The position numbers and the translations under genes were made by a program. The notes under the pieces were generated by a model. It was not told where the DNA came from, ran no database searches, and saw only the letters and a list, made by a program, of their open reading frames with translations. Shown here piece after piece: positions 24,555 to 33,032 of a stretch of DNA of 64,000 nt. Source of the stretch: CG2-30-58-95 sp964618215 (lineage in GTDB: Bacteria; Chloroflexota; Anaerolineae; Anaerolineales; Villigracilaceae). The DNA lies in contig CAZTZE010000020.1 in the NCBI GenBank assembly GCA_964618215.1, positions 5,046-69,045 of the forward strand, written 5' to 3'. Position 1 is the first letter of the stretch. Every line of letters starts with the position of its first letter.

Positions 24555-24569
24555 GGCTGGTGATATAAT
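24541..24569 (+). promoter_or_regulatory. Promoter of tRNA-His, overlapping the end of hisS
   Basis: TTGCGA (24541-24546), a 17-base spacer, then TATAAT (24564-24569). Transcription would start near 24576, so the heptamer array is carried in the precursor tRNA leader. Confidence 0.6.
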
Positions 24570-24591
24570 CTCCCCCGCTTCAATAACTGGT

Positions 24592-24645
24592 CACTGATCA
24601 CTGATCACTGATCACTGATCACTGATCACTGATCACTGATCACTG
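24592..24645 (+). repeat. Heptamer tandem array (CACTGAT), nearly 8 copies
   Basis: The 7-base unit CACTGAT repeats without error over about 54 bases; each junction creates TGATCA, a palindrome. It sits between the promoter and the tRNA-His gene. Confidence 0.9.
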
Positions 24646-24656
24646 GTATTTCTAAT

Positions 24657-24730
24657 GGTGGCTGTAGCTCAATCGGCAGAGCACTTGACTGTGGATCAAG
24701 ATGTTGCGGGTTCAAGCCCCGTCAGCCACC
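24657..24730 (+). tRNA. tRNA-His (anticodon GTG)
   Basis: The acceptor stem GTGGCTG pairs with CAGCCAC and is extended by the extra G-1 paired with C73 that marks tRNA-His. The D-arm is AGCTCAATCGGCAGAGC; the anticodon stem-loop has CTTGA, loop CTGTGGA and TCAAG with anticodon GTG; the T-arm is GCGGGTTCAAGCCCCGT. CCA is not fully encoded. It lies just downstream of hisS. Confidence 0.95.
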
Positions 24731-24736
24731 CAGAAT

Positions 24737-24775
24737 AAAAGACCCTTATGGTTTTTGAAACCTTGAGGGTCTTTT
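24737..24775 (+). terminator. Rho-independent terminator after tRNA-His
   Basis: AAAAGACCCT pairs with AGGGTCTTTT around an imperfect upper stem and loop, ending in a short T-run. Confidence 0.85.
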
Positions 24776-24800
24776 GGTTCGTCATCTGTGGTCTTCCTCT

Positions 24801-25196
24801 TCACATGCGTATGTAATCCGGTAAAGGTATGTGCGCTTTCCGGTGCAGGAAGGGGCAGGATTCGTGGAAACCTGTCAGGCAGTATACCCTTTGATGTTCA
24901 TGGGTGGGTGAGCGGGCTGGCGAGGCGCGATGGCAGACATTCCATTCGGATGGATAGGATAGAGCAGTCTCTTCATCCGCCAATATACCAATATGCGCGC
25001 ATAAACTGATTGTCTCTGCTTGAGCCTCAGTCACCTGTGTTTTTGAAATTGATGGTTGCGGCGCGGCCTCAAAAACATCAACCATTTCCCTGTGGTGCAG
25101 CCCGCTCATCTCTTCCTTGCCCTTTGGGAGGCTGTCAGGGATGAGCATCTCATCAAAAATGGTTTCAAGCCGTGAGCTGATAATTTTCTTCGACAT
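24801..25196 (-). CDS. Cys/His-motif protein coupled to ParA
   Basis: 131 residues. The first 60 are polar and probably disordered. The C-terminal part shows the spacing CAHIGILADEETALSYPS, NVCHRA, HEHQRVYCLTG, CPFL, which I recognise as a recurrent small domain of Chloroflexota proteins (often attached to LysM or other modules). The Cys and His residues may bind metal, and no function is known. The gene starts inside the last 32 bases of parA, implying translational coupling, and ends shortly before the tRNA-His terminator. Confidence 0.7.
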   Translation of the reverse strand: MSKKIISSRLETIFDEMLIPDSLPKGKEEMSGLHHREMVDVFEAAPQPSISKTQVTEAQAETISLCAHIGILADEETALSYPSEWNVCHRASPARSPTHEHQRVYCLTGFHESCPFLHRKAHIPLPDYIRM

Positions 25197-25962
25197 ATTC
25201 GAGTAATTCTTGAGCCAGATTCATATATTGCATTGATCCGCGAGTGGACGGTATATAATCCGTGATCGGTATTCCCTCGAGTTGTGATTCGCGCAGCCTG
25301 GTATCAACCTCAATCCGTGTCTTGAATAAGATTTCTCCGAATATATTTTGATAATAGTTCAGGTATCTGACGTGGATATTGTTGCGGAGATCCAACAAGG
25401 TGATCAGGATGCGGTAGGCTAATTGCGGATTGCTCTCCTGCCGGATATGGCGGACCAGAGACATCATCTTCCGTAAGGAATGGGCAGAAAAGTATTCGGC
25501 CTGGGTTGGAATGATCAGCAGGTCTGCAGCGGCCAAGGCGTTGATCGTTATGGAACCGATCGCAGGAGGGCAATCAATAATAATAAAATCATAAGGCAGT
25601 GGGGGTAAAGGCTTTAAAGCCTGCCTGAGAGTCAACGGCATTGTGCTTAATGACGGCAATTTTTGTTCCAGCAAGAACATGTCACCATTCGAGGGGATGA
25701 TATCCAAATTGCTTGTCCCTGTGGATAGACAAAGGTGAGAGACATTGAACGTTCTCGAGATACCTGGAACGAGAATATCTATGGATGCATAAGGAACTAA
25801 ATTAGGAGTGAGACCAACGCCGAGAGTAAGGTCTGCCTGCGAGTCGAGATCCACCAATAGAATGCGGCGGTTCATGCTGGCCAGCGAGCACCCCAAGGCG
25901 AGGGAAGTGGTCGTTTTTGCAACCCCCCCTTTTTCATTGGATAAAGCAATCACAAAGCTCAT
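25165..25962 (-). CDS. ParA-family ATPase
   Basis: 265 residues. The deviant Walker A is NEKGGVAKTTTSLALG with the signature Lys, followed by ILLVDLDSQADLTLG (Walker A') and FIIIDCPPAIGSITINAL (Walker B). The length and single-domain structure match Soj/ParA-type ATPases that position cargo on the nucleoid. No parB gene or parS site is visible nearby; instead the partner appears to be the overlapping Cys/His-motif gene. An RBS (AGGAAAAC) precedes ATG 25962, and a good promoter lies at 26006-26034. Cargo unknown. Confidence 0.88.
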   Translation of the reverse strand: MSFVIALSNEKGGVAKTTTSLALGCSLASMNRRILLVDLDSQADLTLGVGLTPNLVPYASIDILVPGISRTFNVSHLCLSTGTSNLDIIPSNGDMFLLEQKLPSLSTMPLTLRQALKPLPPLPYDFIIIDCPPAIGSITINALAAADLLIIPTQAEYFSAHSLRKMMSLVRHIRQESNPQLAYRILITLLDLRNNIHVRYLNYYQNIFGEILFKTRIEVDTRLRESQLEGIPITDYIPSTRGSMQYMNLAQELLEYVEENYQLTA

Positions 25963-26005
25963 AGATTTGTTTTCCTGTGAGGGCAAATCCGTATGCTACA
26001 TATCC

Positions 26006-26034
26006 AGTATACGAGAAATTCTCCGTTTGGGCAA
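26006..26034 (-). promoter_or_regulatory. Promoter of the parA-like gene
   Basis: On the minus strand TTGCCC (26034-26029) and TATACT (26011-26006) are separated by 17 bases. Confidence 0.5.
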
Positions 26035-26078
26035 TGGCAGACATGATTCTTTCACGCCCAGCACTTCCTTTCGACATA

Positions 26079-26894
26079 TCATCCCAGCGCCACGTCCAGC
26101 ATCATCATCACGGTGAAACCGAGCATCGCCCCGATTGTTGACAGGTGGGTTTCACTTTCCCGCTGCGATTCCGGAATCAACTCCTCAACGACAACGTAGA
26201 TCATCGCTCCCGCTGCGAAAGCCAGCGCATAGGGCAGGATCGGGCGGATAAGCAGCACCGCGGCTGCTCCAAGCACACCTGCCACCGGTTCGACGAGACC
26301 GGATAACTGTCCATACCAGAAACTTTTCAGGCGACTCACCCCTTCCCGCCGCAAGGGAATGGATACCGCGGCCCCCTCTGGAAAGTTCTGGATCCCAATG
26401 CCGATCGCAAGTGCTACTGCGCCGGCCAGGGATGCGTAGGGCAACCCGGCTGCCACCGCGCCGAAAGCCACCCCGACCGCCAATCCTTCGGGGATATTGT
26501 GCAGGGTGATGGCTAAAACCAGCAGGATGCTGCGCTGCCAGTTGGTTTTTATGCCTTCGGCCTCCTCGATGGGATAGCCGATATGCAGGTGAGGCAGCAG
26601 CTTGTCCACGCACCACAAGAATGCGCCGCCGAGCAGGAATCCTGTCGCGGCCGGGAACCATGCCGGCAGCCTGCCGCCTGCCGCCATTTCGATAGCCGGG
26701 GCCAGCAGCGACCAGTAACTGGCGGCAATCATCACGCCAGCCGCGAAGCCTAGCATACTGTTGAGTATTTTCCGGTTGATGCTCTTGAAGATGAAAACCG
26801 TCGCCGCACCCAGCGCGGTCAGAAACCAGGTGAAGCCTGTACCTGAAAGCGCCTGCCCAATTGGGTTGAGTTGGGTGAACCATTCGATGATCAT
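26079..26894 (-). CDS. ZIP-family divalent metal transporter
   Basis: 271 residues with about eight membrane segments. The two metal-site helices carry ITLHNIPEGLAVGVAFG and IGIGIQNFPEGAAVSIPLRR, the HNxPEG / xNFPEG signatures of ZIP transporters of the GufA/ZupT type; a cytoplasmic loop before the first has LPHLHIGYPIEEAE. It probably imports zinc or a similar metal. The ATG at 26894 follows GGGAGCAGAAA. It is divergent from a zinc-ribbon protein gene, with an AT-rich inverted repeat between them. Confidence 0.9.
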   Translation of the reverse strand: MIIEWFTQLNPIGQALSGTGFTWFLTALGAATVFIFKSINRKILNSMLGFAAGVMIAASYWSLLAPAIEMAAGGRLPAWFPAATGFLLGGAFLWCVDKLLPHLHIGYPIEEAEGIKTNWQRSILLVLAITLHNIPEGLAVGVAFGAVAAGLPYASLAGAVALAIGIGIQNFPEGAAVSIPLRREGVSRLKSFWYGQLSGLVEPVAGVLGAAAVLLIRPILPYALAFAAGAMIYVVVEELIPESQRESETHLSTIGAMLGFTVMMMLDVALG

Positions 26895-26916
26895 TTTCTG
26901 CTCCCATGAAGAATTG

Positions 26917-26939
26917 TGCAATAGTATAATACAATTGCA
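26917..26939. promoter_or_regulatory. Inverted repeat in the divergent ZIP / zinc-ribbon region
   Basis: TGCAAT (26917-26922) and ATTGCA (26934-26939) flank AGTATAATACA, which contains overlapping -10-like TATAAT (plus) and TATACT (minus) boxes. It is a candidate metalloregulator operator; no -35 boxes are convincing. Confidence 0.3.
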
Positions 26940-26992
26940 GAAGTTATTTCCCGGTATATTTTCACCAGCAATCAATCATAAGTAAAAAAAAA

Positions 26993-27823
26993 ATGAGCAA
27001 TCTTGTTTCTCTTGTCTGTCCTTCGTGTGGTGGAAAACTTAAGGTATCGCCCAATGCGACTGTTTTGAAATGCCAGCATTGCGGCAATGAACATATGGTC
27101 AAGCATGAGGCGGGTACGATCATGCTGGAGGCTTACGCCCGCTGTCCCCAATGCGGACGAAATGACAAGGTCGAAAAAATCACAGCCATCATCGCCAGCC
27201 AAACCCAGGAGATTTCAGGCACCGAGCAAAAAACCGAGGTGGTTACCAATCTGCAGGGTCAGCAGCAGGTTGTTGTGCGGGAGGTGCCTTATGCGCGCAA
27301 GCAAGTGTCTCTCCTTGGGCAGAGCCTGGCTGCTCCGGCTGAACCGAAATATCCGCCCCTGCCTTCCCAGCCCAACATGGAAAATCCCGGCGCGGGTTGG
27401 GGAACGCTGCTTATCCTCGGGAGTATGGTAGTGCTGTTGGGATCCCTGTGTTGGACAGTTTCAACGGTGTCGCCACTGGTAAATTACTGGAATTACGGTT
27501 CTGTTCCCCAGAATGTTCTGATGAATATTTTAATGTCAGCGGCTCTTGGCTGCGGTGTATTTTTGGTTTGCGCTGCCCTGATCGCACTGGGTGTTCTTTT
27601 GATCGTCCGGGCGAATCGCTCTAAAAAGGCAAAACTGTCCGCCTTCCGGCAAAAAGTGGAAGAGGCCAACCTGGAACGCCAACGCATCCGCCAGGCGTGG
27701 GAGCGGGCCATGCAGCGCTGGAACCAACTATACTACTGCACTCGCGATGATTGCGTCTTCATCCCCGGCGAGGGGGCTTCCGCGCAGGTCGCCCAGTTGA
27801 AAGAGCATCTCTATCGCCAGTAG
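26993..27823 (+). CDS. Zinc-ribbon membrane protein of unknown function
   Basis: 276 residues. The N-terminus has two zinc-ribbon pairs (CPSCGGKLKV with CQHCGNEHMVKHE, then CPQCGRNDKVEKI), then a Gln-rich linker, two membrane segments (about 131-155 and 178-203) and a basic coiled C-terminus with VEEANLERQRIRQAWERAMQ and a last Cys pair in YYCTRDDCVFIPGEG. I cannot name a function. The ATG follows directly on a run of ten A residues with no good Shine-Dalgarno sequence. Confidence 0.75.
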   Translation: MSNLVSLVCPSCGGKLKVSPNATVLKCQHCGNEHMVKHEAGTIMLEAYARCPQCGRNDKVEKITAIIASQTQEISGTEQKTEVVTNLQGQQQVVVREVPYARKQVSLLGQSLAAPAEPKYPPLPSQPNMENPGAGWGTLLILGSMVVLLGSLCWTVSTVSPLVNYWNYGSVPQNVLMNILMSAALGCGVFLVCAALIALGVLLIVRANRSKKAKLSAFRQKVEEANLERQRIRQAWERAMQRWNQLYYCTRDDCVFIPGEGASAQVAQLKEHLYRQ

Positions 27824-27874
27824 AACTCCCACAAAGGGTCGGATGCTTTTACGGCTTTTTCGATTTAGGATGCG

Positions 27875-27952
27875 CTCTCCCTGGCCTAGCCCGCCAGGGC
27901 AGGTTTGCGTATCCGGCGACGTTAGTCTTTCCTGGCCGAAGGCCAGGGAGAA
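27875..27952. repeat. Nested hairpin repeat with CTCCCTGGCC arms
   Basis: TCTCCCTGGCC (27876-27886) pairs with GGCCAGGGAGA (27941-27951), and CCTGGCC (27931-27937) with GGCCAGG (27941-27947). A related TTTCTCCCTGGCCTG is found near 39407. The rest of the gap 27824-28028 shows no gene. Confidence 0.55.
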
Positions 27953-28028
27953 CGTTGCCTAATCAAGACAGCATAAATTCATCGTAAATTCTAAAACCTT
28001 GAATCACCACATACTGAAAGGAGATCTT

Positions 28029-29003
28029 ATGTCCGAGAACCAACTTCTCTACCTCTCCCGCGCCGACGTGGAAAAAGTCAGCCTGGACATGCACACCATC
28101 ATTGAACTGCTCGAAAAGGCTTTCCTCGATAAAGGGCAGGGTAAGGTCGAGATGCCGCCCAAGCCCGGCGTGCATACCATGCCGGATGCCTTCATCCATG
28201 CCATGCCAGCCTATATCCCCTCCATGCGCTCAGCGGGCATCAAGTGGGTCAGCGGTTATCCTGAGAACTTCAAGCGCAATCTGCCATACATTACTGGCCT
28301 GCTCATCCTCAACGATGTCGAGACCGGCATCCCGTTGGCCGTGATGGACTGCACCTGGATCACTGCCATGCGCACCGGAGCGGCGTCGGGGCTTTCGGCC
28401 AAGTACCTGGCGCGTCCGAACAGCAAAGTGGCCGGCATCCTGGCCTGCGGCGTGCAGGGACGAACGAACCTGGAAGCGCTGGCCTGCCTGTTCCCGCTCG
28501 AGCGCGTCTACGCCTATGACATCCTGCCCGAAGCGCAGGAGAGATACATTGCCGAGATGCGGGCAAAGTACAAGTTCGAGATCATCGGCGTCAAGCAGCC
28601 GAAGCAGGCCGTGGTCGAATCGGACCTGGTCGTGACCTCCGGCCCGATCCTCAAGCACCCGACGCCCACCATCGAAAAGGGTTGGCTCAAGCCCGGCGCG
28701 TTCGGTTCCGCCGTGGACTTCGACTCGTATTGGGGCGGCGGCGCGCTGGCGCAGATGGATCGCATCAGCACCGACGATCATGCCCAATTCCAGTACTACA
28801 AGTCCGTGGGTTACTTCCAGCAGACGCCCGACCCGTACGCAGATTTGGGCGAGATGGCGGCCGGACTCAAGCCTGGTCGCCAAAACGACAAGGAACGGAC
28901 TCTCGCCATCAACCTCGGCCTGGCCATGGACGATATGGCCGTCGCGCCAGAGATTTATCGCAGGGCGCGTGAGAAGGACATCGGCGTTTGGTTGCCGCTG
29001 TAA
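28029..29003 (+). CDS. Ornithine cyclodeaminase / mu-crystallin family protein
   Basis: 324 residues. Family features: the substrate region GIKWVSGYPENFKRNLPYIT, MDCTWITAMRTGAASGLSAK and a Rossmann segment VAGILACGVQGRTNLEALAC for NAD(P). Members include ornithine cyclodeaminase, alanine dehydrogenase and imine reductases, so the substrate cannot be fixed from sequence. The start at 28029 has a textbook AAAGGAGATC RBS; the ten codons before it are excluded. The neighbours (a lipoprotein and uvrB) give no pathway hint. Confidence 0.85.
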   Translation: MSENQLLYLSRADVEKVSLDMHTIIELLEKAFLDKGQGKVEMPPKPGVHTMPDAFIHAMPAYIPSMRSAGIKWVSGYPENFKRNLPYITGLLILNDVETGIPLAVMDCTWITAMRTGAASGLSAKYLARPNSKVAGILACGVQGRTNLEALACLFPLERVYAYDILPEAQERYIAEMRAKYKFEIIGVKQPKQAVVESDLVVTSGPILKHPTPTIEKGWLKPGAFGSAVDFDSYWGGGALAQMDRISTDDHAQFQYYKSVGYFQQTPDPYADLGEMAAGLKPGRQNDKERTLAINLGLAMDDMAVAPEIYRRAREKDIGVWLPL

Positions 29004-29022
29004 TCGAGGGGAAATTGGTATT

Positions 29023-29895
29023 ATGACAACCCACCATAACCGCTGGACGATGGCGCGCAGTTTGCTGACCATCCTCCTGTCCGTCATCTTCTCTGCCTGC
29101 AACCTGCCCTCGTCTGCGACCCCCACCTTGAGCGCGGATGCCGTCGCGACCGTTGTCGCCGCCACCATGCAGGCGCGGACGCCGTCCGCCTCCCCGACCG
29201 TCATACCGACATTGGCTGCTACACCCACGCTGGCATCTACCGCGACCCTCACAGCGACGCAGGTTTCGGGCAAAGTCTGTTATCCAGGCGGGATAGCCAC
29301 AGACCTGAAGGCCTATTTCCAGAATACCATTACTAACCAAGCTGTCGAGCTGCCCATTGCGGCCGGTTCGGCGCAGTATTCTGTCGAATTGACACCCGCC
29401 ACCTACATCGCCTACGCCTGGGTGACGGATTTCTCCATCGGCGGCTCGTATTCGGCTTGCGGGCAGACGTCCGGCTGCGGCGACGCCACGCCCAAGTCGT
29501 TCACCGTCGCTCCCGGGCAGCAAGTCACGGGTATTGACCTGTGCGACTGGTCGCATGGCCCGTTCGACGTGCCGTACCCGCCCGGTTTCCAGCCGACGGC
29601 CAGGCTTGGCATCGTTGCGGGCAGCATCAGCGGGTATCCGTATGGGAATTTACCCCAACTGACAGTCGTCGCCTTCAGCCAGGATACGCCCTACTGGTAC
29701 TGGGCGGGGACAGCCGCCGGGCAGGCTTTTTACGCGATCACCGACCTGCCGCCGGGCGATTATCAAATCGTTGCCTACGATGACGCCGGCCACGCCGGCG
29801 GTTCACCGGTGATCGTGACGGTCATTGCCGGGCAAACTACCACTGCGGATATCAGCGATTGGAACGGCTCGTATCCGGCAAATCCGTTAGAATAA
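29023..29895 (+). CDS. Secreted lipoprotein with a Thr/Pro/Ala-rich linker
   Basis: 290 residues. A lipoprotein signal (SLLTILLSVIFSAC, cleavage before Cys) is followed by a long Thr/Ser/Ala/Pro linker and a C-terminal half with two beta-sandwich-like repeats (GKVCYPGGIATDL and GSISGYPYGNLPQLTVVAFS) that end in carboxypeptidase-regulatory-like turns (ITDLPPGDYQIVAYDDAGH). Four cysteines in the middle (SACGQTSGCGDATPK and others) may form disulfides. Surface exposed, function unknown. Confidence 0.75.
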   Translation: MTTHHNRWTMARSLLTILLSVIFSACNLPSSATPTLSADAVATVVAATMQARTPSASPTVIPTLAATPTLASTATLTATQVSGKVCYPGGIATDLKAYFQNTITNQAVELPIAAGSAQYSVELTPATYIAYAWVTDFSIGGSYSACGQTSGCGDATPKSFTVAPGQQVTGIDLCDWSHGPFDVPYPPGFQPTARLGIVAGSISGYPYGNLPQLTVVAFSQDTPYWYWAGTAAGQAFYAITDLPPGDYQIVAYDDAGHAGGSPVIVTVIAGQTTTADISDWNGSYPANPLE

Positions 29896-29896
29896 C

Positions 29897-29953
29897 CGGC
29901 ATAAATCGTCAATCTGAAATCGCAAATTGTAAATCGTCAATCGTAAATCGAAA
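29897..29953 (+). repeat. AAATCGTCAATCG degenerate repeat before uvrB
   Basis: Variants of the word CGTCAATCTGAAATCGCAAA repeat four times up to the uvrB start; no clear RBS other than a weak AAATCGAAA is visible. Confidence 0.55.
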
Positions 29954-31996
29954 ATGGACTTCAAACTTCAGGCCCCCTTCCAACCGACCGGCGACCAACC
30001 GGAGGCCATCCGTCAGCTTGTGGACGGCGTCCGGCGCGGACTCAGGCACCAGGTCCTGCTCGGCGCGACCGGCACCGGTAAAACGTACACCATCGCCTCG
30101 CTCATCCAGCAGGTGCAAAAACCGGCGCTCATCATGGCGCACAACAAGACGCTGGCGGCGCAATTGTACGCCGAGTTCCACGAATTCTTCCCCGAAAACG
30201 CCGTCTCCTACTTTGTTTCATACTATGATTATTTCCAACCTGAGGCCTATATTCCCCGCCAGGATTTATACATCGAGAAAGAGACCGAGATCAACGAGGA
30301 GATCGAACGCCTGCGGCTGGCAGCCACCACCGCGCTGATGTCGCGGCGGGATGTCATCATCGTCGCCTCTGTCTCGTGCATCTATGGTTTGGGTTCACCC
30401 GAAGAGTACGGCAAGGGCGTGGTGAACTTGAAGGTGGGGCAGATCTACCGGCGCAACGCGCTCATCCGGCAACTGGTGGACGGACAGTACCAGCGAAATG
30501 ACATGGAACTGCGTCCCGGGACCTTCCGCGTGCGCGGCGACACGCTGGAGATCATCCCCGCCTACGAGGACAAGCGCGGCTTCCGCATCACCTTCTTCGG
30601 CGACGAGGTCGAGCGGCTGATGGAGTTCGTCCCGCTGACCGGCGAGATCCTGGCCGAACCTGACAACGCCGCCATTTACCCCGCCAAGCATTACCTGGCC
30701 GATGAAGACCGGTTGAAGGAATCCATCGCCAACATCGAAAAGGAATTGGAAGAACGCGTCGCCTACTTCAAGGCCAACGAAAAACTGCTCGAAGCCCAGC
30801 GCATCGAACAGCGCACACGTTACGACCTGGAAATGCTCAAGGAAGTGGGCTACTGCTCCGGCATCGAGAACTACTCGCGGCAACTGGACCGCCGCGCGCC
30901 CGGCACACATCCCTGGACGTTGATTGACTTCCTGCCCAGCGACTACCTGCTGGTGATTGACGAATCACACATGAGCGTGCCGCAGATCAACGGCATGTAC
31001 AAAGGCGACCGCTCGCGCAAGGAGACGCTGGTAGAGTACGGTTTCCGCCTGCCCTCCGCGCTGGACAACCGCCCGCTCAAGTTCGCCGAATTCGAGCAGG
31101 TGATGGGTTACACCATCTACACATCCGCCACGCCCGGCCCGTACGAGATGAAAAGGGCGGATCAGGTTGTCGAGCAGATCATCCGCCCGACCGGGCTGGT
31201 GGACCCGCAGATCGAAGTCCGCCCGGTGAAGGGCCAGATTGACGACCTGGTCAAGGAGATCAGGTCACGGGTCGAGGTGGGGCAGCGGGTTCTCGTCACC
31301 ACGCTGACTAAGCGCATGGCCGAAGACCTGGCCGATTACCTGATGGAGCTGGGTATCAAGGTGCATTACCTGCACTCGGAAGTGGAGACGTTGGAGCGCA
31401 TCGGCATCCTGCGCGACCTGCGCCTGGGCGTGTTCGACGTGGTGGTGGGCATCAACCTGCTGCGCGAAGGACTCGACCTGCCCGAAGTTTCCCTGGTGGC
31501 GATCCTGGACGCGGACAAGGAAGGCTTCCTGCGCTCGGGCACGGCGCTCATCCAGACCACCGGCCGCGCCGCCCGCCACGTGGACGGACGGGTGATCATG
31601 TACGCCGACCGCGTCACCGACTCGATGAAACGGGCGATTGACGAGACCAACCGCCGCCGCACCAAGCAGGTCAGGTTCAACCAGGAACACGGCATCACGC
31701 CGGTCAGCATCCACAAGGCGATCCGCGACCTGACCGATTCGTTCTCGGTCAAGGCGGTGGCCGAGATGAAGGGCGAGTACAAGACCAGGCGCGGCGAGGC
31801 AGCCACCTCACGCAACGAACTCCAGCGCGTGATCGCCGAACTGGAAAAGGAAATGAAAGCCGCGGCCAAGAACCTGGAATTCGAGAAGGCGGCTGCCATG
31901 CGGGATGAGATGTATGAGTTGAAGGGGATTTTGGCCGATGACGCGAGTTTGAAGCCGTGGGAGAGGATCAAGTTGTTGGCAGGGGAGGGGCAGTGA
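29954..31996 (+). CDS. uvrB: Excinuclease ABC subunit B
   Basis: 680 residues, the normal UvrB length. Helicase motif I is LLGATGTGKTYTIASL (GATGTGKT at 37-44), the beta-hairpin region has YYDYFQPEAYIPRQDLYIEK, later helicase motifs include GINLLREGLDLPEVSL and QTTGRAARHVDGRVIMYAD, and the C-terminal UVR domain has ELEKEMKAAAKNLEFEKAAA. It loads onto damaged DNA with UvrA and recruits UvrC. Confidence 0.97.
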   Translation: MDFKLQAPFQPTGDQPEAIRQLVDGVRRGLRHQVLLGATGTGKTYTIASLIQQVQKPALIMAHNKTLAAQLYAEFHEFFPENAVSYFVSYYDYFQPEAYIPRQDLYIEKETEINEEIERLRLAATTALMSRRDVIIVASVSCIYGLGSPEEYGKGVVNLKVGQIYRRNALIRQLVDGQYQRNDMELRPGTFRVRGDTLEIIPAYEDKRGFRITFFGDEVERLMEFVPLTGEILAEPDNAAIYPAKHYLADEDRLKESIANIEKELEERVAYFKANEKLLEAQRIEQRTRYDLEMLKEVGYCSGIENYSRQLDRRAPGTHPWTLIDFLPSDYLLVIDESHMSVPQINGMYKGDRSRKETLVEYGFRLPSALDNRPLKFAEFEQVMGYTIYTSATPGPYEMKRADQVVEQIIRPTGLVDPQIEVRPVKGQIDDLVKEIRSRVEVGQRVLVTTLTKRMAEDLADYLMELGIKVHYLHSEVETLERIGILRDLRLGVFDVVVGINLLREGLDLPEVSLVAILDADKEGFLRSGTALIQTTGRAARHVDGRVIMYADRVTDSMKRAIDETNRRRTKQVRFNQEHGITPVSIHKAIRDLTDSFSVKAVAEMKGEYKTRRGEAATSRNELQRVIAELEKEMKAAAKNLEFEKAAAMRDEMYELKGILADDASLKPWERIKLLAGEGQ

Positions 31997-32115
31997 TCAG
32001 TTTTCAGTGAACAGTAATCAGTGATCAGTTTTCAGTGTTCACCTGTGCCTGCGGCACGGTGCAGGCAGTGATCAGTGGGGGCGATCCGTCTGGGTCCGCC
32101 AGGCGCGGATGAGAC
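31997..32115. repeat. CAGTGATCAGTTTTCAGTG degenerate repeats after uvrB
   Basis: Variants of CAGTGATCAGTTTTCAG repeat four times around a small hairpin (CCTGTGCCTGCGGCACGG), followed by GACACTTCGACAAGCTCAGTG, a word whose inverse recurs near 40520 (CTTGTCGAAGG). No gene is seen. Confidence 0.55.
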
Positions 32116-32174
32116 ACTTCGACAAGCTCAGTGCATCGCATGTCAGGTTTGTAAATCGCCACCCCATTTTTTGA

Positions 32175-32696
32175 TTACTCCTCATTCGCTTCCAATGTTT
32201 CCAAATCGTCCCATTTTCGATGGCGTATGGATTCCAATCTTTCGCTCGACCAGCCCATCACTTCGCGCAGGAACGTGCCAGAGATCAGAACTTTCAGGCG
32301 GCGGCGTAATTCGGCGGTTGTTTCGTCTTCAACCGTCAAGTCCTTATCCTCGCTTACCAGGAAATCCGCTTTTGCCGAGATCGCCGCCAGCGCAATCGCG
32401 ACGTCGCTTAGATCTCGAACAAGATTCTGGTTCGCGTCAATTTCCTCCTGCGTTGGGTCAGGCACAAGTTCGTATTCGGCTTCTTGCAGGAATTTTTCAA
32501 AACGGGGCAAATGTCGAGGAAAACGCTCTCGCATGTGTTCCCGCGCTTGCTTGATAACGAGAGGGCAGAGCATTAATTGGTAATCGCCATCGAGCGCGTG
32601 TTGCAACACTTCATAGGGCCAACGCGGGAACGCGTTGCCTGATAATAATATGTTGGTGTCAATGAACACACGCGGCTTGTCAGGCTGGTCTGCCAT
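32175..32696 (-). CDS. PIN-domain toxin of a type II toxin-antitoxin module
   Basis: 173 residues. The PIN fold acidic residues appear in VFIDTNILLSGN (first Asp), DLSDVAIALAAISAKADFLV (middle) and VSEDKDLTV (last). Such proteins are Mg-dependent RNases. It is larger than VapC and resembles the COG1569-like PIN group. The gene overlaps the end of a Phd-type antitoxin gene by 17 bases. Expected to be neutralised by that partner. Confidence 0.85.
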   Translation of the reverse strand: MADQPDKPRVFIDTNILLSGNAFPRWPYEVLQHALDGDYQLMLCPLVIKQAREHMRERFPRHLPRFEKFLQEAEYELVPDPTQEEIDANQNLVRDLSDVAIALAAISAKADFLVSEDKDLTVEDETTAELRRRLKVLISGTFLREVMGWSSERLESIRHRKWDDLETLEANEE

Positions 32697-33003
32697 ATTG
32701 CTCGCTGAAGACTCTGCGTTTGGTTTTCTCCAGGTCAGCCATGAATTCTTCCTCGGTCATGCCGAGTTTTTCAACCTCCCGCCCTAAATTGTGCGAGAGA
32801 TCATAAAACGCGGACTTGGCCCGCCGACGCGCGGTCAGTTTATCGTACTCCGCCATGGAGAGAATGACTGCGACGGGCGCGCCGCTGCTCTCGATGACCG
32901 TGTGCTCGCGCTTCTGGCGAAGCCTGCGCACGACCACACTAAAGTTGCGCCGCAATTCGGTGGCCGTGATGGTCCTTTGACTGCCGTTATAGTGTCTTGC
33001 CAT
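32680..33003 (-). CDS. Phd/YefM-type antitoxin
   Basis: 107 residues. The N-terminal half is a Phd/YefM DNA-binding fold (ITATELRRNFSVVVRRLRQK, then SSGAPVAVILSMAEYDKL); the C-terminal half is charged and helical and should wrap the PIN toxin. First gene of the pair, overlapping the toxin gene. Autoregulation is typical of the family; no clear operator is visible in the short upstream region. Confidence 0.85.
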   Translation of the reverse strand: MARHYNGSQRTITATELRRNFSVVVRRLRQKREHTVIESSGAPVAVILSMAEYDKLTARRRAKSAFYDLSHNLGREVEKLGMTEEEFMADLEKTKRRVFSEQYGRPA

Positions 33004-33032
33004 ATTTACCTCCGAGGTTCTTTCCTAATTGT

